Below, piece after piece: positions 26,926 to 35,080 of a stretch of DNA of 64,000 nt (the first letter of the stretch is position 1; every line of letters starts with the position of its first letter). The position numbers were made by a program, and so were the translations under genes. The notes below the pieces were generated by a model, which ran no database searches, was not told where the DNA came from, and saw nothing but the letters and a program-made list of their open reading frames with translations. Source of the DNA: Streptomyces sp. B21-105 (GTDB lineage: Bacteria; Actinomycetota; Actinomycetes; Streptomycetales; Streptomycetaceae); contig NZ_JARUMJ010000001.1 in NCBI RefSeq assembly GCF_036898465.1, positions 1,302,001-1,366,000 on the forward strand, written 5' to 3'.

Positions 26926-28986
26926 CTAGGCGCTGTGGACGCCCACTTCGTACAGGGAGTATCCCCAGTCCGTGCCGCGGCCCAGACAGTGCACCCGCAC
27001 GTAGCGGGCCGGGGCGCCGGCGAACTTCGCCGTGTCCAGGCCCCCGTCGCCGGACGTGGTCGACCAGGCGGTGGTCCAGTTCACGCCGTCGGTGGACAGT
27101 TCGACGCGGTACGAACCGGCGTACGCGCGCTCCCAGTCGAGGGTGACGCGGGAGACGCGGTTGGTGGCGCCGAGGTCGACCTGCCAGTACTGGTCGTCGC
27201 TCCAGTCGCTGGCCCAGCGGGTGCCCTCGTCGCCGTCGACGGCCTGGCCGGGCTGGTAGCTGGTGAACGGGTTGGACTCGGACGAACTGGCGGTGGCTGC
27301 ACGGCCCTTGGCGAGGTCGACCGAGGCCTGGTGCTGCTCGGTCGAGCCCCAGGTGCCGAGGTAGGACTCGGCGCCGCGGAAGAGGTCGTCCACCACGTCC
27401 TGGCCGCCGACGCGCCGGATGTCCTCGATCCAGTCGGGGATCAGACCGACGTGCGCGGCGCCGTCGGTGTTGAGGTCGAAGGTGCGCGTGCCGGTCGTCT
27501 GACGGTCGATGAGGGAGCCGCCGTCGACGCTCTTGAACGGGTAGGTGACCTTGTTCGCGGCGGCGGCGCCGCGGGGGGCGGGGTGGTCGCCGATGCCGTT
27601 GAAGTCGGTTCCGAAGCCGTATCCGACGTGGTACTGGTCGCGCAGCGCGTTCGTGCGCTTCGCCTCCGCGGCGAACCCTTCCGAGCCGTGCATGTACTGG
27701 GCGACGAACCCGCCGAGGGAGTAGACGCGTTCGGTCCAGTTGAGGTCCATCCAGCTGTGCGAGGACAGCACGCCGGGGTAGTTCGCGGCCTCGAAGATGT
27801 CGAGCGCCTGGCCGGTCGCCTTGACGCTCATGTGGTCGACCTCGAGCATCATCTTGCGTTTCATCATGCCGCGCACGGCGTACTCGCCGAGTGCGGTGAG
27901 CCCCCGGGTGTTGCACTGCGCGTCGGCGTCGTACGACGGGACGTCGGTGCCCGCCGGGAGGTCCGCCTCCGCCTTCGAGGCGGCGGTGCCGATGGGGTTG
28001 TCGTGTTGCGGTCCGGTGCACTTCTCGGTCTGCCAGAAGGTGCCGGTCGACAGGAACTGCCCCACGTTGATGGCCGTTCCGAGGCCGCCCTCGTCGAAGC
28101 GGACGCCGCACAGCGCGTTGTCGAACTTGTGGCACAGGAACATGCTGCGCACACCCAGCCCGTACAGCTCGTCGAGTCCCTTGTCGACGTCGGACTTGCT
28201 GCACTGCGCGATGTCGAGGATCTGCTTGCAGCCGAACGGCTCGGAGGTCTCGACGCCGAGGACGACCGCCAGCTTGCCCTGCTTGACGACCTCACGCGCC
28301 TGAGCGCTGTCCAGGACGATCCGGAACCAGCCCTTGCCGGGTCCCCCGTACATCTTGTCGATGTGGGCCTGGAGGTCGTACGTCAGCTTCGCCTGGAGGC
28401 GGATCGACGTCATCTCGTCACAACTGCGGTCCTTGAACGGGTAGATGCTGCAGATCATGCCGTTCGTGACCAGGTCGTTGACGAGCACCCGCTGTCCGCC
28501 GCGCCAGGCCCGCTCGACCCAGGCGTAGTAGTTCGCCTGGTGGGTCATGGAGTCGTAGGCGGGCCAGTCCTTGAAGGTGGGCCAGCCGGCCGGGTCGTGC
28601 TTGCCGTCGCCGCCGTGAGTGATGTAGTCGAAGATCGCGAGGGTGCCGTCGGGGTAGTGCTCGGGACAGTCCTTCAGCGCGTCGGCGACGCCCGCCGCGG
28701 AGAACACCTTGCCGCAGATCAGCCGTCCGCCGAAGGCCTCATTGGAGAACAGGTGGTTGTGCGCGTCGACGAACCCGCGGACCTGGCCGGTCGCGTTCGT
28801 GCCGGTGAACGGCTCGCCCGTGACGCCGATCTGGGAGTCGGGGGCCGGCCGGGCCGTCGGCGTCCACCAGTCCGCGCCGGCCGCCGAACTCGGTGCCGGC
28901 CCGAGGACCGCGGCGAGCACGAGAAGGAGGAGCGAGACGACGGTGGCGTCTCTGCGTCGGCGGTACAGGCGTCCGGTCATGGTCAC
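26926..28986 (-). CDS. Secreted M19 dipeptidase-like amidohydrolase with C-terminal F5/8 type C domain
   Basis: This 686-residue exported protein starts with an Arg-rich signal peptide (about 1-36, ending SSAAGA). The body (about 65-540) follows the order of membrane dipeptidase (M19) metal-site motifs: FVDAHNHLF, VETSEPFG, the LGVRSMFLCHKFDNALCG segment, MLEVDHMSVKATGQALDIFE, LSSHSWMDLNW and GTDFNGIGD. Residues about 560-686 form a discoidin/F5/8 type C domain (VDGDEGTRWASDWSDDQYWQVDLG, VRVHCLGRGTDWG) that often binds carbohydrates, so the enzyme may be held on a glycan surface while acting on a dipeptide-like or other amide substrate. A GTG at 28986 with GAGGG upstream is preferred; ATG 28980 is possible. 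Substrate unknown. Confidence 0.85.
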   Translation of the reverse strand: MTMTGRLYRRRRDATVVSLLLLVLAAVLGPAPSSAAGADWWTPTARPAPDSQIGVTGEPFTGTNATGQVRGFVDAHNHLFSNEAFGGRLICGKVFSAAGVADALKDCPEHYPDGTLAIFDYITHGGDGKHDPAGWPTFKDWPAYDSMTHQANYYAWVERAWRGGQRVLVNDLVTNGMICSIYPFKDRSCDEMTSIRLQAKLTYDLQAHIDKMYGGPGKGWFRIVLDSAQAREVVKQGKLAVVLGVETSEPFGCKQILDIAQCSKSDVDKGLDELYGLGVRSMFLCHKFDNALCGVRFDEGGLGTAINVGQFLSTGTFWQTEKCTGPQHDNPIGTAASKAEADLPAGTDVPSYDADAQCNTRGLTALGEYAVRGMMKRKMMLEVDHMSVKATGQALDIFEAANYPGVLSSHSWMDLNWTERVYSLGGFVAQYMHGSEGFAAEAKRTNALRDQYHVGYGFGTDFNGIGDHPAPRGAAAANKVTYPFKSVDGGSLIDRQTTGTRTFDLNTDGAAHVGLIPDWIEDIRRVGGQDVVDDLFRGAESYLGTWGSTEQHQASVDLAKGRAATASSSESNPFTSYQPGQAVDGDEGTRWASDWSDDQYWQVDLGATNRVSRVTLDWERAYAGSYRVELSTDGVNWTTAWSTTSGDGGLDTAKFAGAPARYVRVHCLGRGTDWGYSLYEVGVHSA

Positions 28987-29292
28987 AGCCCACGTCCCTC
29001 GGTCGGGGGGATCGCGCGGTCGACGTGGGCTCTTCGGCTTCCCGTGAGCTTGTCATGACCGGCGCAAGATAGTGGGACGAGGATCGCGACAGACTCCGTT
29101 GCGAGTCAATAGTCCGGGACGCTTGACCTGATGAGCCGGCACGGCCGGACCGGGGTAAACCCTCCGCATCCACCCGCCAGTTGCGTCGGAGTCGCCGAGC
29201 GCGCACGCCCGCGCCCCGGTGCGCCTACACGTTCAGGTGATGATCCACGGCAACCCGCTCCCCGCCCCCCGCACGCCCCCTATCCAGGGCTC
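28987..29292. promoter_or_regulatory. Divergent region between M19-like and L-amino-acid-oxidase-like genes
   Basis: The 306 bp between the two divergent genes hold both promoters. An inverted repeat GACTC-N6-GAGTC lies at 29092-29107 and could be an operator, possibly of the nearby TetR protein. The stretch 29050-29120 is less GC-rich than its surroundings. No strong ribosome binding site is seen right before the ATG at 29293. I see no gene in it. Confidence 0.4.
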
Positions 29293-31317
29293 ATGGACAT
29301 TTCCGATCCTTCTGTAGACCCCGGCCGCCTCTCCCGACGGCGGTTCACCGCCACCGCGGCCGCCACCGCCACAGCCGCCACGGCCGCCACCGCCGGCGGC
29401 GCCGCGCTGACGGCGACCGCCGCCCCGGCCAGGGCGCTCTCCCGGCAGCCCGCCGGACCGTCCAGGTCCGCTGCCGACTGGGCGACCTGCCTGACCGTCG
29501 CCCGCGCCCTGCTGGTGGTCGACGAACACGACCGGCCGCTCGTGCCGGGTTACGCGAAGATCCTCGAGGGCGGGCTGCCGCGGGCCCGGACGGGCACCGG
29601 GAAGAAGGTGCTGGTGATCGGCGCCGGACCGGCCGGGCTGGTCGCCGCCTGGCTGCTCAAGCGGGCCGGTCACCACGTCACACTCGTGGAGGCCAACGGC
29701 AACCGGGTCGGAGGCCGCGTCAAGACCTTCCGCACCGGCGGCCACGAGGACGCGCCGCAGGCCTTCGCCGACGCCCGCCAGTACGCGGAAGCGGGCGCCA
29801 TGCGCATCCCCGGCAGCCACCCGCTGGTGATGAGCCTGCTCGACCGGCTCGACGTCGCCAAGCGCCGGTTCCACCTCGTGGACGTCGACGCCCACGGCAA
29901 GCCCGTCAACAACGCCTGGTTGCACGTCAACGGCATCCGGGTGCGCCGCTCCGCGTACGCGGGGTCCCCGCGCCGGGTCAACCGGTCCTTCGGCGTGCCC
30001 CGCAAGTACTGGGACGTCCCGTCCGCGACCATCCTGCGCGAGGCCCTCGACCCGGTCCGCGACGAGTTCAGCACCCGCGGCGCCGACGGACGGCGCGTGG
30101 ACAAGCCGCTGCCCGAGCGCGTGCGGGGATGGGCGCGGGTGGTGCAGAGGTTCGGCGACTGGTCGATGTACCGGTTCCTGACCGAGGAGGCGGGCCTGGA
30201 CGAACGGACCGTCGACCTGGTCGGCACGCTGGAGAACCTGACCTCCCGGCTGCCTCTGTCCTTCATCCACAGTTTCATCAGCGCCTCCCTGATCAGCCCG
30301 GACACCGAGTTCTGGGAGCTGGTCGGCGGCACGGCCACGCTGCCGGACGCACTGCTGAAGGAGGTCTCCGACGTGCTCCGCCTCGACCGGCGGGTGACGC
30401 ACATCGAGTACTGGGCGCCGGACCGGCACGAGGCCGACGACACCTCGCACGTCCGCGCCGACGGGCCGCACGTCTGGATCGACACGGTCTCCGAGGGGCG
30501 CGACGGCAAGGCGGTGCGCCAGGAGTTCACCGCGGACCTCGCGATCGTCACGGTGCCGTTCTCGGGGCTGAGGCAGGTGCAGGTCGGCCCGTTGATGTCG
30601 TACAAGAAGCGGCGGGCCGTGGCGGAGCTGCACTACGACAGCGCGACCAAGGTGCTGCTCGAGTTCAGCCGCCGCTGGTGGGAGTTCACCGAGGCGGACT
30701 GGAAGCGCGAACTCGACGCCGTGCGGCCCGGCCTGTACGAGGAGTACCGGGCCGGGAAGGCGCCGGGCGACGGAAGCCTGCTCGGCGCCCATCCCTCCGT
30801 GCCGCGCGGGCACATCACACCTGGGCAGCGCGTCCATCACGCGGCCAACCGGTGGGCCGCACGCGACCAGCCCGAGGCCGCGCACATCGTCGGCGGCGGC
30901 TCGGTCTCCGACAACTCCAACCGCTTCATGATCAACCCGTCGCACCCGGTCCCGGGCAGCCCGGGCGGCGTCGTCCTCGCCTCCTACAGCTGGGCCGACG
31001 ACGCCTCCCGCTGGGACTCCCTCGACGACGACGCGCGCTACCCGCACGCACTGCGCGGGCTGCAACAGGTCTACGGCCGGCGTGTCGAGGTCTTCTACAC
31101 GGGCGTGGGCCGCACCCAGAGCTGGCTGCGCGATCCGTACGCCTACGGGGAGGCCTCCGTGCTGCTGCCGGGCCAGCACACCGAGCTGCTGAGCGCCATC
31201 CGCTCCCCCGAGGGCCCGCTGCGCTTCGCGGGCGACCACACCTCCGTGAAGCCGTCATGGATCGAGGGCGCGCTCGAATCGGGGGTGCGGGCCGCGCTGG
31301 AGGTGCACCTGGCGTGA
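29293..31317 (+). CDS. Tat-exported L-glutamate/L-amino-acid oxidase-like flavoprotein
   Basis: This 674-residue flavin amine oxidase is close in sequence style and domain order to the known extracellular Streptomyces L-glutamate oxidase, which oxidises L-glutamate to 2-oxoglutarate, ammonia and H2O2. A Tat signal is visible ([16 protein letters not shown] and an Ala-rich hydrophobic stretch to about residue 50). The FAD motif [20 protein letters not shown] is at about 105-124, followed by [15 protein letters not shown]319 and H326 in SRLPLSFIH align with Arg305 and His312 of the characterised enzyme, the Arg being the known glutamate-specificity residue. The C-terminal [24 protein letters not shown] completes the flavin site. 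A strong hairpin terminator follows three bases after the stop. Substrate is inferred; a related L-amino acid is possible. Confidence 0.88.
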   Translation: MDISDPSVDPGRLSRRRFTATAAATATAATAATAGGAALTATAAPARALSRQPAGPSRSAADWATCLTVARALLVVDEHDRPLVPGYAKILEGGLPRARTGTGKKVLVIGAGPAGLVAAWLLKRAGHHVTLVEANGNRVGGRVKTFRTGGHEDAPQAFADARQYAEAGAMRIPGSHPLVMSLLDRLDVAKRRFHLVDVDAHGKPVNNAWLHVNGIRVRRSAYAGSPRRVNRSFGVPRKYWDVPSATILREALDPVRDEFSTRGADGRRVDKPLPERVRGWARVVQRFGDWSMYRFLTEEAGLDERTVDLVGTLENLTSRLPLSFIHSFISASLISPDTEFWELVGGTATLPDALLKEVSDVLRLDRRVTHIEYWAPDRHEADDTSHVRADGPHVWIDTVSEGRDGKAVRQEFTADLAIVTVPFSGLRQVQVGPLMSYKKRRAVAELHYDSATKVLLEFSRRWWEFTEADWKRELDAVRPGLYEEYRAGKAPGDGSLLGAHPSVPRGHITPGQRVHHAANRWAARDQPEAAHIVGGGSVSDNSNRFMINPSHPVPGSPGGVVLASYSWADDASRWDSLDDDARYPHALRGLQQVYGRRVEVFYTGVGRTQSWLRDPYAYGEASVLLPGQHTELLSAIRSPEGPLRFAGDHTSVKPSWIEGALESGVRAALEVHLA

Positions 31318-31320
31318 ACG

Positions 31321-31368
31321 CGTGGGGCGGGGCCCGGCCGCTCGGAGCGGGCCGGACCCCGCCCCACG
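31321..31368 (+). terminator. Hairpin terminator after the oxidase gene
   Basis: A GC-rich hairpin starts 4 bp past the stop: arms CGTGGGGCGGGG (31321-31332) and CCCCGCCCCACG (31357-31368), continued by further pairing inside after one mismatch, about 18 base pairs in all. A short TTTT run follows directly at 31369-31372, giving an intrinsic-terminator layout. Confidence 0.85.
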
Positions 31369-31386
31369 TTTTGAACACGTTCAAAA
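31369..31386. promoter_or_regulatory. Palindromic operator TTTTGAAC-N2-GTTCAAAA
   Basis: The site TTTTGAACACGTTCAAAA is a perfect 8-bp inverted repeat with a 2-bp centre. It overlaps the -35 element of the promoter for the downstream NAD(P)-epimerase gene, a placement expected for a repressor site of the TetR or MarR type. AT-rich perfect palindromes are rare in this GC background. The cognate regulator cannot be named. Confidence 0.8.
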
Positions 31387-31398
31387 TATGGGTAGGGT
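31371..31398 (+). promoter_or_regulatory. Probable vegetative promoter TTGAAC-16-TAGGGT
   Basis: The -35 like TTGAAC at 31371-31376 and -10 like TAGGGT at 31393-31398, separated by 16 bp, fit principal sigma (HrdB-type) promoters of Streptomyces. Transcription would begin near 31405, giving a leader of about 22 nt before the ATG at 31427. The palindromic operator at 31369-31386 covers the -35. Confidence 0.65.
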
Positions 31399-31426
31399 CT
31401 TCTTCGAGAGAGAAGAGGGCCTACCC
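31390..31426 (+). promoter_or_regulatory. Hairpin enclosing the ribosome binding site of the epimerase-like gene
   Basis: GGGTAGG (31390-31396) pairs with CCTACCC (31420-31426), and inside it TCTTCT (31398-31403) pairs with AGAAGA (31411-31416), around a 7-nt loop. The ribosome binding site AGAAGAGGG lies in the descending arm. If transcription starts near 31405 only part of the hairpin is in the mRNA; with an upstream start the whole hairpin would hide the site. It may also act as a DNA inverted repeat. Confidence 0.6.
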
Positions 31427-32371
31427 ATGAAGATCGTGCTGCCAGGCGGGACCGGACAGGTGGGAACGGTCCTGCGCCGCGCGCTCACCGCGGCCGGACA
31501 CCAGGTCGTGGTGCTGAGCAGACAGCCGGCGGCGGACCGGGGCGAGGTCGGGTGGGACGGGCGCACGCTCGGGCCCTGGACCGAGGAGATCGACGGCAGC
31601 GACGTCGTGGTCAACCTGGCCGGCCGCAGCGTCAGCTGCCGCTACACCCCCGCCAACCTCAAGGCGATGATGGACTCCCGGGTGGAGTCGGCGCGGATCG
31701 TGGGCGAGGCGATCGCCGCCTCGGCGCGGCCCCCGCGGGTCTGGCTGCAGATGAGCACCGCCACCGTCTACGCCCACCGCTTCGACGCGGCCAACGACGA
31801 GGCCACCGGCCTGATCGGCGGATCCGAACCGGATGTCCCGGACTACTGGGCCTTCAGCGTCGACATCGCGACCGCCTGGGAGCGGGAGCAGGAGCAGGCC
31901 GACACGCCGCACACCCGCAAGGTGGCCCTGCGGTCCGCGATGGTGATGAGCCCCGACCGGGGCGGGGTGTTCGACGTCCTGCTGCGGCTGGCCCGGCTCG
32001 GCCTCGGCGGCCCGGTCGCGGGCGGCGCGCAGTACGTGTCGTGGATCCACGACCGTGACTTCGTCCGCGCGGTGGACTTCCTCGTCGCACGGGACGACCT
32101 CGCCGGGCCGGTGAACCTGGCCGCGCCCGCCCCGCTCCCCCAGCGCGCGTTCATGCGCGCCCTGCGCGGCGCGTGGGGCGTCCCGGTGGGTCTGCCGGCG
32201 ACGCGGTGGATGGCCGAAGTCGGCGCGTTCGCCCTGCGCTCCGACACCGAACTGCTGCTCAAGAGCCGCCGCGTGGTCCCCGGCCGACTGCTCGAGGCGG
32301 GCTTCGTCTTCGACCACCCACGGTGGCCGCAGGCCGCCGCCGACCTCGCACACCGCGTCCGAAGCCGCTGA
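31427..32371 (+). CDS. NAD(P)-dependent epimerase-like protein (TIGR01777/SDR39U1 family)
   Basis: A 314-residue protein with the nucleotide-binding motif GGTGQVG at residues 7-13, the family words VVNLAGRSVSCRYTPANLKAMMDSRVESARIVGEAI, QMSTATVYAH, and a C-terminal VVPGRLLEAGFVFDHPRW, which mark the TIGR01777 epimerase group (SulA/SDR39U1-like). It likely binds NADP(H); the substrate is not known for the family. The gene is monocistronic with its own operator-controlled promoter and terminator upstream. The ATG at 31427 follows AGAAGAGGG. Downstream is a long non-coding repeat region. Confidence 0.9.
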   Translation: MKIVLPGGTGQVGTVLRRALTAAGHQVVVLSRQPAADRGEVGWDGRTLGPWTEEIDGSDVVVNLAGRSVSCRYTPANLKAMMDSRVESARIVGEAIAASARPPRVWLQMSTATVYAHRFDAANDEATGLIGGSEPDVPDYWAFSVDIATAWEREQEQADTPHTRKVALRSAMVMSPDRGGVFDVLLRLARLGLGGPVAGGAQYVSWIHDRDFVRAVDFLVARDDLAGPVNLAAPAPLPQRAFMRALRGAWGVPVGLPATRWMAEVGAFALRSDTELLLKSRRVVPGRLLEAGFVFDHPRWPQAAADLAHRVRSR

Positions 32372-32904
32372 CGCCCGATGCCCACCCCTGCCCCGCACAA
32401 CAACCGCACCACCGAACCGCGCACGCCGGGCCACGGCCGACAGGCGGTGGCCCGGCGGGCCGTGCAAGACGGACGGCAGGCCCAGGCCGGAGGCCGCGGA
32501 CAGCGGCCCTCGGACCCGCGGACCCGGGACCCGGGGGCCGGGGCCGGGGGCCGGGACCCGGGGGCCGGGGGCCGGGGGCCGAATGGGAGCCGAGGCCGGC
32601 CGGCCTCGGGACGGGGGCACGGACGGCGGGCGCTCCACAGGCCACAGGCCCGGGGGCCACGGACGGCCGGCCTCGGGACGGGGGGGCGCGGACGGCGGGC
32701 GCCCCCGCAGGCCGGGATGGCCGCAGGCGGAACGGGAGCTGCGGGCGGCAGGCGGCCGGCCTCGGGACGGGGGCGCAGGGCGATGACCGGCAGGCCCATG
32801 CCCTGGCAGTCGATGCGGATCCCGTCGTCACACAGGGTCGACCTGCGGCGGGCTGCCGGGGCGGGCGGGGCGCGGCTGGGTGCGCGGCTGCCGGGCTCTG
32901 TGCG
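32372..32904. repeat. GC-rich non-coding region with degenerate tandem repeats
   Basis: The 533 bp between the epimerase-like gene and the facing hydrolase hold no convincing gene. The left half (about 32515-32582) consists of GGGGGCCGGG-type microrepeats. Three copies of a 20-bp word, GGCCGGCCTCGGGACGGGGG, start at 32598, 32665 and 32754 and are embedded in longer, imperfect repeat units of about 67 and 89 bp. Reading frames across it are Arg/Pro/Gly-rich artefacts in all directions. It may be a variable-number tandem repeat or a remnant of an earlier gene on the minus strand (the text DDGIRIDCQGMGLPVIALR near 32770-32830 looks faintly protein-like). Confidence 0.75.
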
Positions 32905-33630
32905 TCAGCTCGTTGTGCGCACCGCGTCGAGGATCAGGTCCGCGACCGCCTGCGGACGGGACACGGCCACCGCGTGCGAGGCGCCCTCGAGCTCGACGAC
33001 CGTGGCCCCGGCCCGCTTGGCGCCGAACCGCTCGACCTCGGGGTTGATCGCCTCGTCCGCGGCGGCGACCAGCGCCCAGGACGGCTTGGTCCGCCAGGCG
33101 GCCGCCGAGGCGGTCTCCTCGAACGCGGCGGCGGCCAGCGGGCGCTGAGCCGCGGCGAGGATCCTGGTGACGTCGGCGGGCACGTCCGCGGCGAACACCG
33201 ACGGGAAGGCGTCCTCGGCGATGGTGACCTCGACGGCCGGGTCGCCGCCCGGCACCGGGTACGTCCACTCCTTGAGGCTGCCCACCAGCGGCGAGAGCGG
33301 GAATCGGCCCTGCAGCTCGCCGAGGCTCTCGCCCTCGTCCGGGACGTACGCCGCGACGTAGACGAGGCCGACGACGTTCTCCGCCGTGCCGGCCACGGTG
33401 ATGAGGGCGCCGCCGTACGAGTGGCCGACGAGGATCACGGGACCGTCGATCTGGGCGGCGACGGAGGCGACATACGCGGCGTCGGAGGCGAGACCGCGCA
33501 GCGGGTTCGGCGGGGCGATCACGGGGACGTCCCGGCCCTGGAGCTCGGATATGACGCCGGACCAGCTGGCCGCGTCGGCGAACGCGCCGTGGATCAGGAC
33601 GACGGTGGGGGTGGTGGGGGTGGTGGTCAT
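32905..33630 (-). CDS. Alpha/beta hydrolase (EstC/MES-like)
   Basis: A 241-residue alpha/beta-fold hydrolase with the oxyanion start VVLIHGAFADAASW near residues 10-23, nucleophile Ser 71 in GHSYGG, and the catalytic His in EGASHAVAVS near 220. This small soluble group covers plant methylesterase-like and EstC-like esterases, so ester hydrolysis is a fair expectation; the physiological substrate is unknown. AGGAGGAG precedes the ATG. The upstream gene on the same strand ends 20 bp before it, so the two hydrolases form an operon. Confidence 0.92.
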   Translation of the reverse strand: MTTTPTTPTVVLIHGAFADAASWSGVISELQGRDVPVIAPPNPLRGLASDAAYVASVAAQIDGPVILVGHSYGGALITVAGTAENVVGLVYVAAYVPDEGESLGELQGRFPLSPLVGSLKEWTYPVPGGDPAVEVTIAEDAFPSVFAADVPADVTRILAAAQRPLAAAAFEETASAAAWRTKPSWALVAAADEAINPEVERFGAKRAGATVVELEGASHAVAVSRPQAVADLILDAVRTTS

Positions 33631-33650
33631 GGCTGTGCTCCTCCTGGGGG

Positions 33651-34619
33651 TCAGACGTGCAGGGCGTCGCGCAGGGTGCCGACGGCGAGGCTGATCGCGG
33701 CCTCGGCGGCGTACGTCGGGCGCAGGGCGTTCAGCATCACGAAGTCGTGGATGACGCCCTGGAAGCGGACGGCGGTGACCGGGACGCCGGCCGCGCGCAG
33801 CTTGTTCGCGTACGCCTCGCCCTCGTCGCGCAGCACATCGGCCTCACCGGTGATCACCAGGGCCGGGGGGAGGTCCGTCAGCTGCTCAAGCGTCGCCCGC
33901 AGCGGTGAGGCGGTGATCTGCGCGCGCTCGGCCTCGTCGGTCGTGTACTGGTCCCAGAACCACCGCATCGCGTCGCGGCGCAGGAAGTAGCCCTCCGCGA
34001 ACTGGTGGTAGGAACCGGTGTCGAAGGCCGCGTCGGTCACCGGGTAGAACAGCACCTGCTGCACCAGCGGGACACCGCCGCGCTCCTTGGCCATCAGCGT
34101 CAGCGCGGCCGCCATGTTCCCGCCCACCGAGTCACCCGCGACCGCGACGCACGTCCCGTCCAGGTTCTTCGACGCGCCCTGCTCCACGACCCATCGGGCC
34201 ACCGCGAAGTTCTGCTCGATCGCCACCGGGTAACGCGCCTCGGGCGCGAGGTCGTACTCCGGGAACACGACCGCGGCCCCGACCCCCACCGCCAGCTCGC
34301 GCACCAGCCGGTCATGCGTGTGCGCGTTGCCGAACACCCAGCCCGCGCCATGGATGTACAGCACCACCGGCAGCATTCCGGCGACGCCCGCGGGCCGCAC
34401 GATCCGTGCCCGCACTCTCCCCGTCGGACCGCCCGCGACCGTCACCCACTCCTCGTCGACGGCGGGCTTGGCGATCTCGTCCGACTGCACCTCGTCGACC
34501 GCCTTGCGGCCCTCCGCCGGACCGAGGTCGAAGAGGTACGGCGGGTCGGCGGTCGCCTCGGCGAACGCCGCGGCCTGGGGTTCGAGCACCGGCGTGACCG
34601 GCGCGACGAGGTCGGACAT
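33651..34619 (-). CDS. HSL-type (family IV) esterase/lipase
   Basis: This 322-residue alpha/beta hydrolase is of the hormone-sensitive-lipase group: oxyanion motif HGAG at residues 90-93 (HGGG in most members), nucleophile Ser 164 in GDSVGG, Asp 261 in GEADVLRDEG and His 291 in GVIHDF. It should hydrolyse short-chain esters in the cytoplasm. The ATG at 34619 has TAGGGAG upstream. It is the first gene of the two-hydrolase operon. Upstream is a region of decayed genes, so its promoter lies in 34620-34680. Confidence 0.93.
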   Translation of the reverse strand: MSDLVAPVTPVLEPQAAAFAEATADPPYLFDLGPAEGRKAVDEVQSDEIAKPAVDEEWVTVAGGPTGRVRARIVRPAGVAGMLPVVLYIHGAGWVFGNAHTHDRLVRELAVGVGAAVVFPEYDLAPEARYPVAIEQNFAVARWVVEQGASKNLDGTCVAVAGDSVGGNMAAALTLMAKERGGVPLVQQVLFYPVTDAAFDTGSYHQFAEGYFLRRDAMRWFWDQYTTDEAERAQITASPLRATLEQLTDLPPALVITGEADVLRDEGEAYANKLRAAGVPVTAVRFQGVIHDFVMLNALRPTYAAEAAISLAVGTLRDALHV

Positions 34620-34770
34620 GGAGACTCCCTAGCTGTTCTCGTGGTGCGTTGTCTCGAGTCCTCACGCTAGAACGCGCTGACGTCCGGGATTTGGCGGTCC
34701 GTGCACCGCCGCTGTTCCCCCAGTGCACCACCTCCGGGGCGGGCCGGGCCGGGGCCGCCCCGGCAGGAAC

Positions 34771-34805
34771 GGCCCCGCCCCCTGTCGAGGACAGGGGGCG
34801 GGGCC
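34771..34805. terminator. Perfect 16-bp hairpin with 3-nt loop
   Basis: GGCCCCGCCCCCTGTC (34771-34786) and its exact complement (34790-34805) enclose a GAG loop. No T-run follows on either strand, as is common for Streptomyces terminators. It probably marks the original 3' end of the minus-strand gene whose remnant lies at 34806-35080. Confidence 0.65.
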
Positions 34806-35080
34806 GCCGTTGGGAAGCAGACCTGCACGGGCTTGGGCCCGATCCAGTTCCGCGGGCCCGGCATGCACGGACGGCCGCTCTCCTTCGGCAGGGCCGCCCA
34901 GTACCGCTTGCCGAGGTCGGTCTTGGGGTCCATGGCCTTGTAGAAGTCGTGCTTCATCTGGAGGTCGGCGGCCTCCAGCAGCACGCGGCCGGCGTCGGTG
35001 GAGGCGAAAACTCGCTGTCCATGATCCGGTCGGGCTCGTCCGGGTTGAGGCTGCTCGCCGAGTACCGGTCGGCCGACGAG
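34806..35080 (-). pseudogene. Remnant of an unknown minus-strand gene, frameshifted
   Basis: Reading leftward from about 35080, one frame gives SADRYSASSLNPDEPDRIMDSEF and another continues FASTDAGRVLLEAADLQMKHDFYKAM, then DPKTDLGKRYWAALPKESG up to GPKPVQVCFPT. The two parts join smoothly if one base is added within the TTTT run at about 35007-35010 on this strand, so a frameshift has broken the gene. The fragment looks like the C-terminal part of a secreted or enzymatic protein but I cannot name the family. Its 5' part is missing and is replaced by the oppositely oriented remnant starting near 35021. The hairpin at 34771-34805 is probably its terminator. Confidence 0.4.

Noticed and set aside
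32378..33148. A plus-strand gene in the GC-rich interval after the epimerase-like gene
   Set aside because: The frame is Arg/Pro/Gly-rich repeat translation that runs into the antisense of a real hydrolase, with no ribosome binding site of note.
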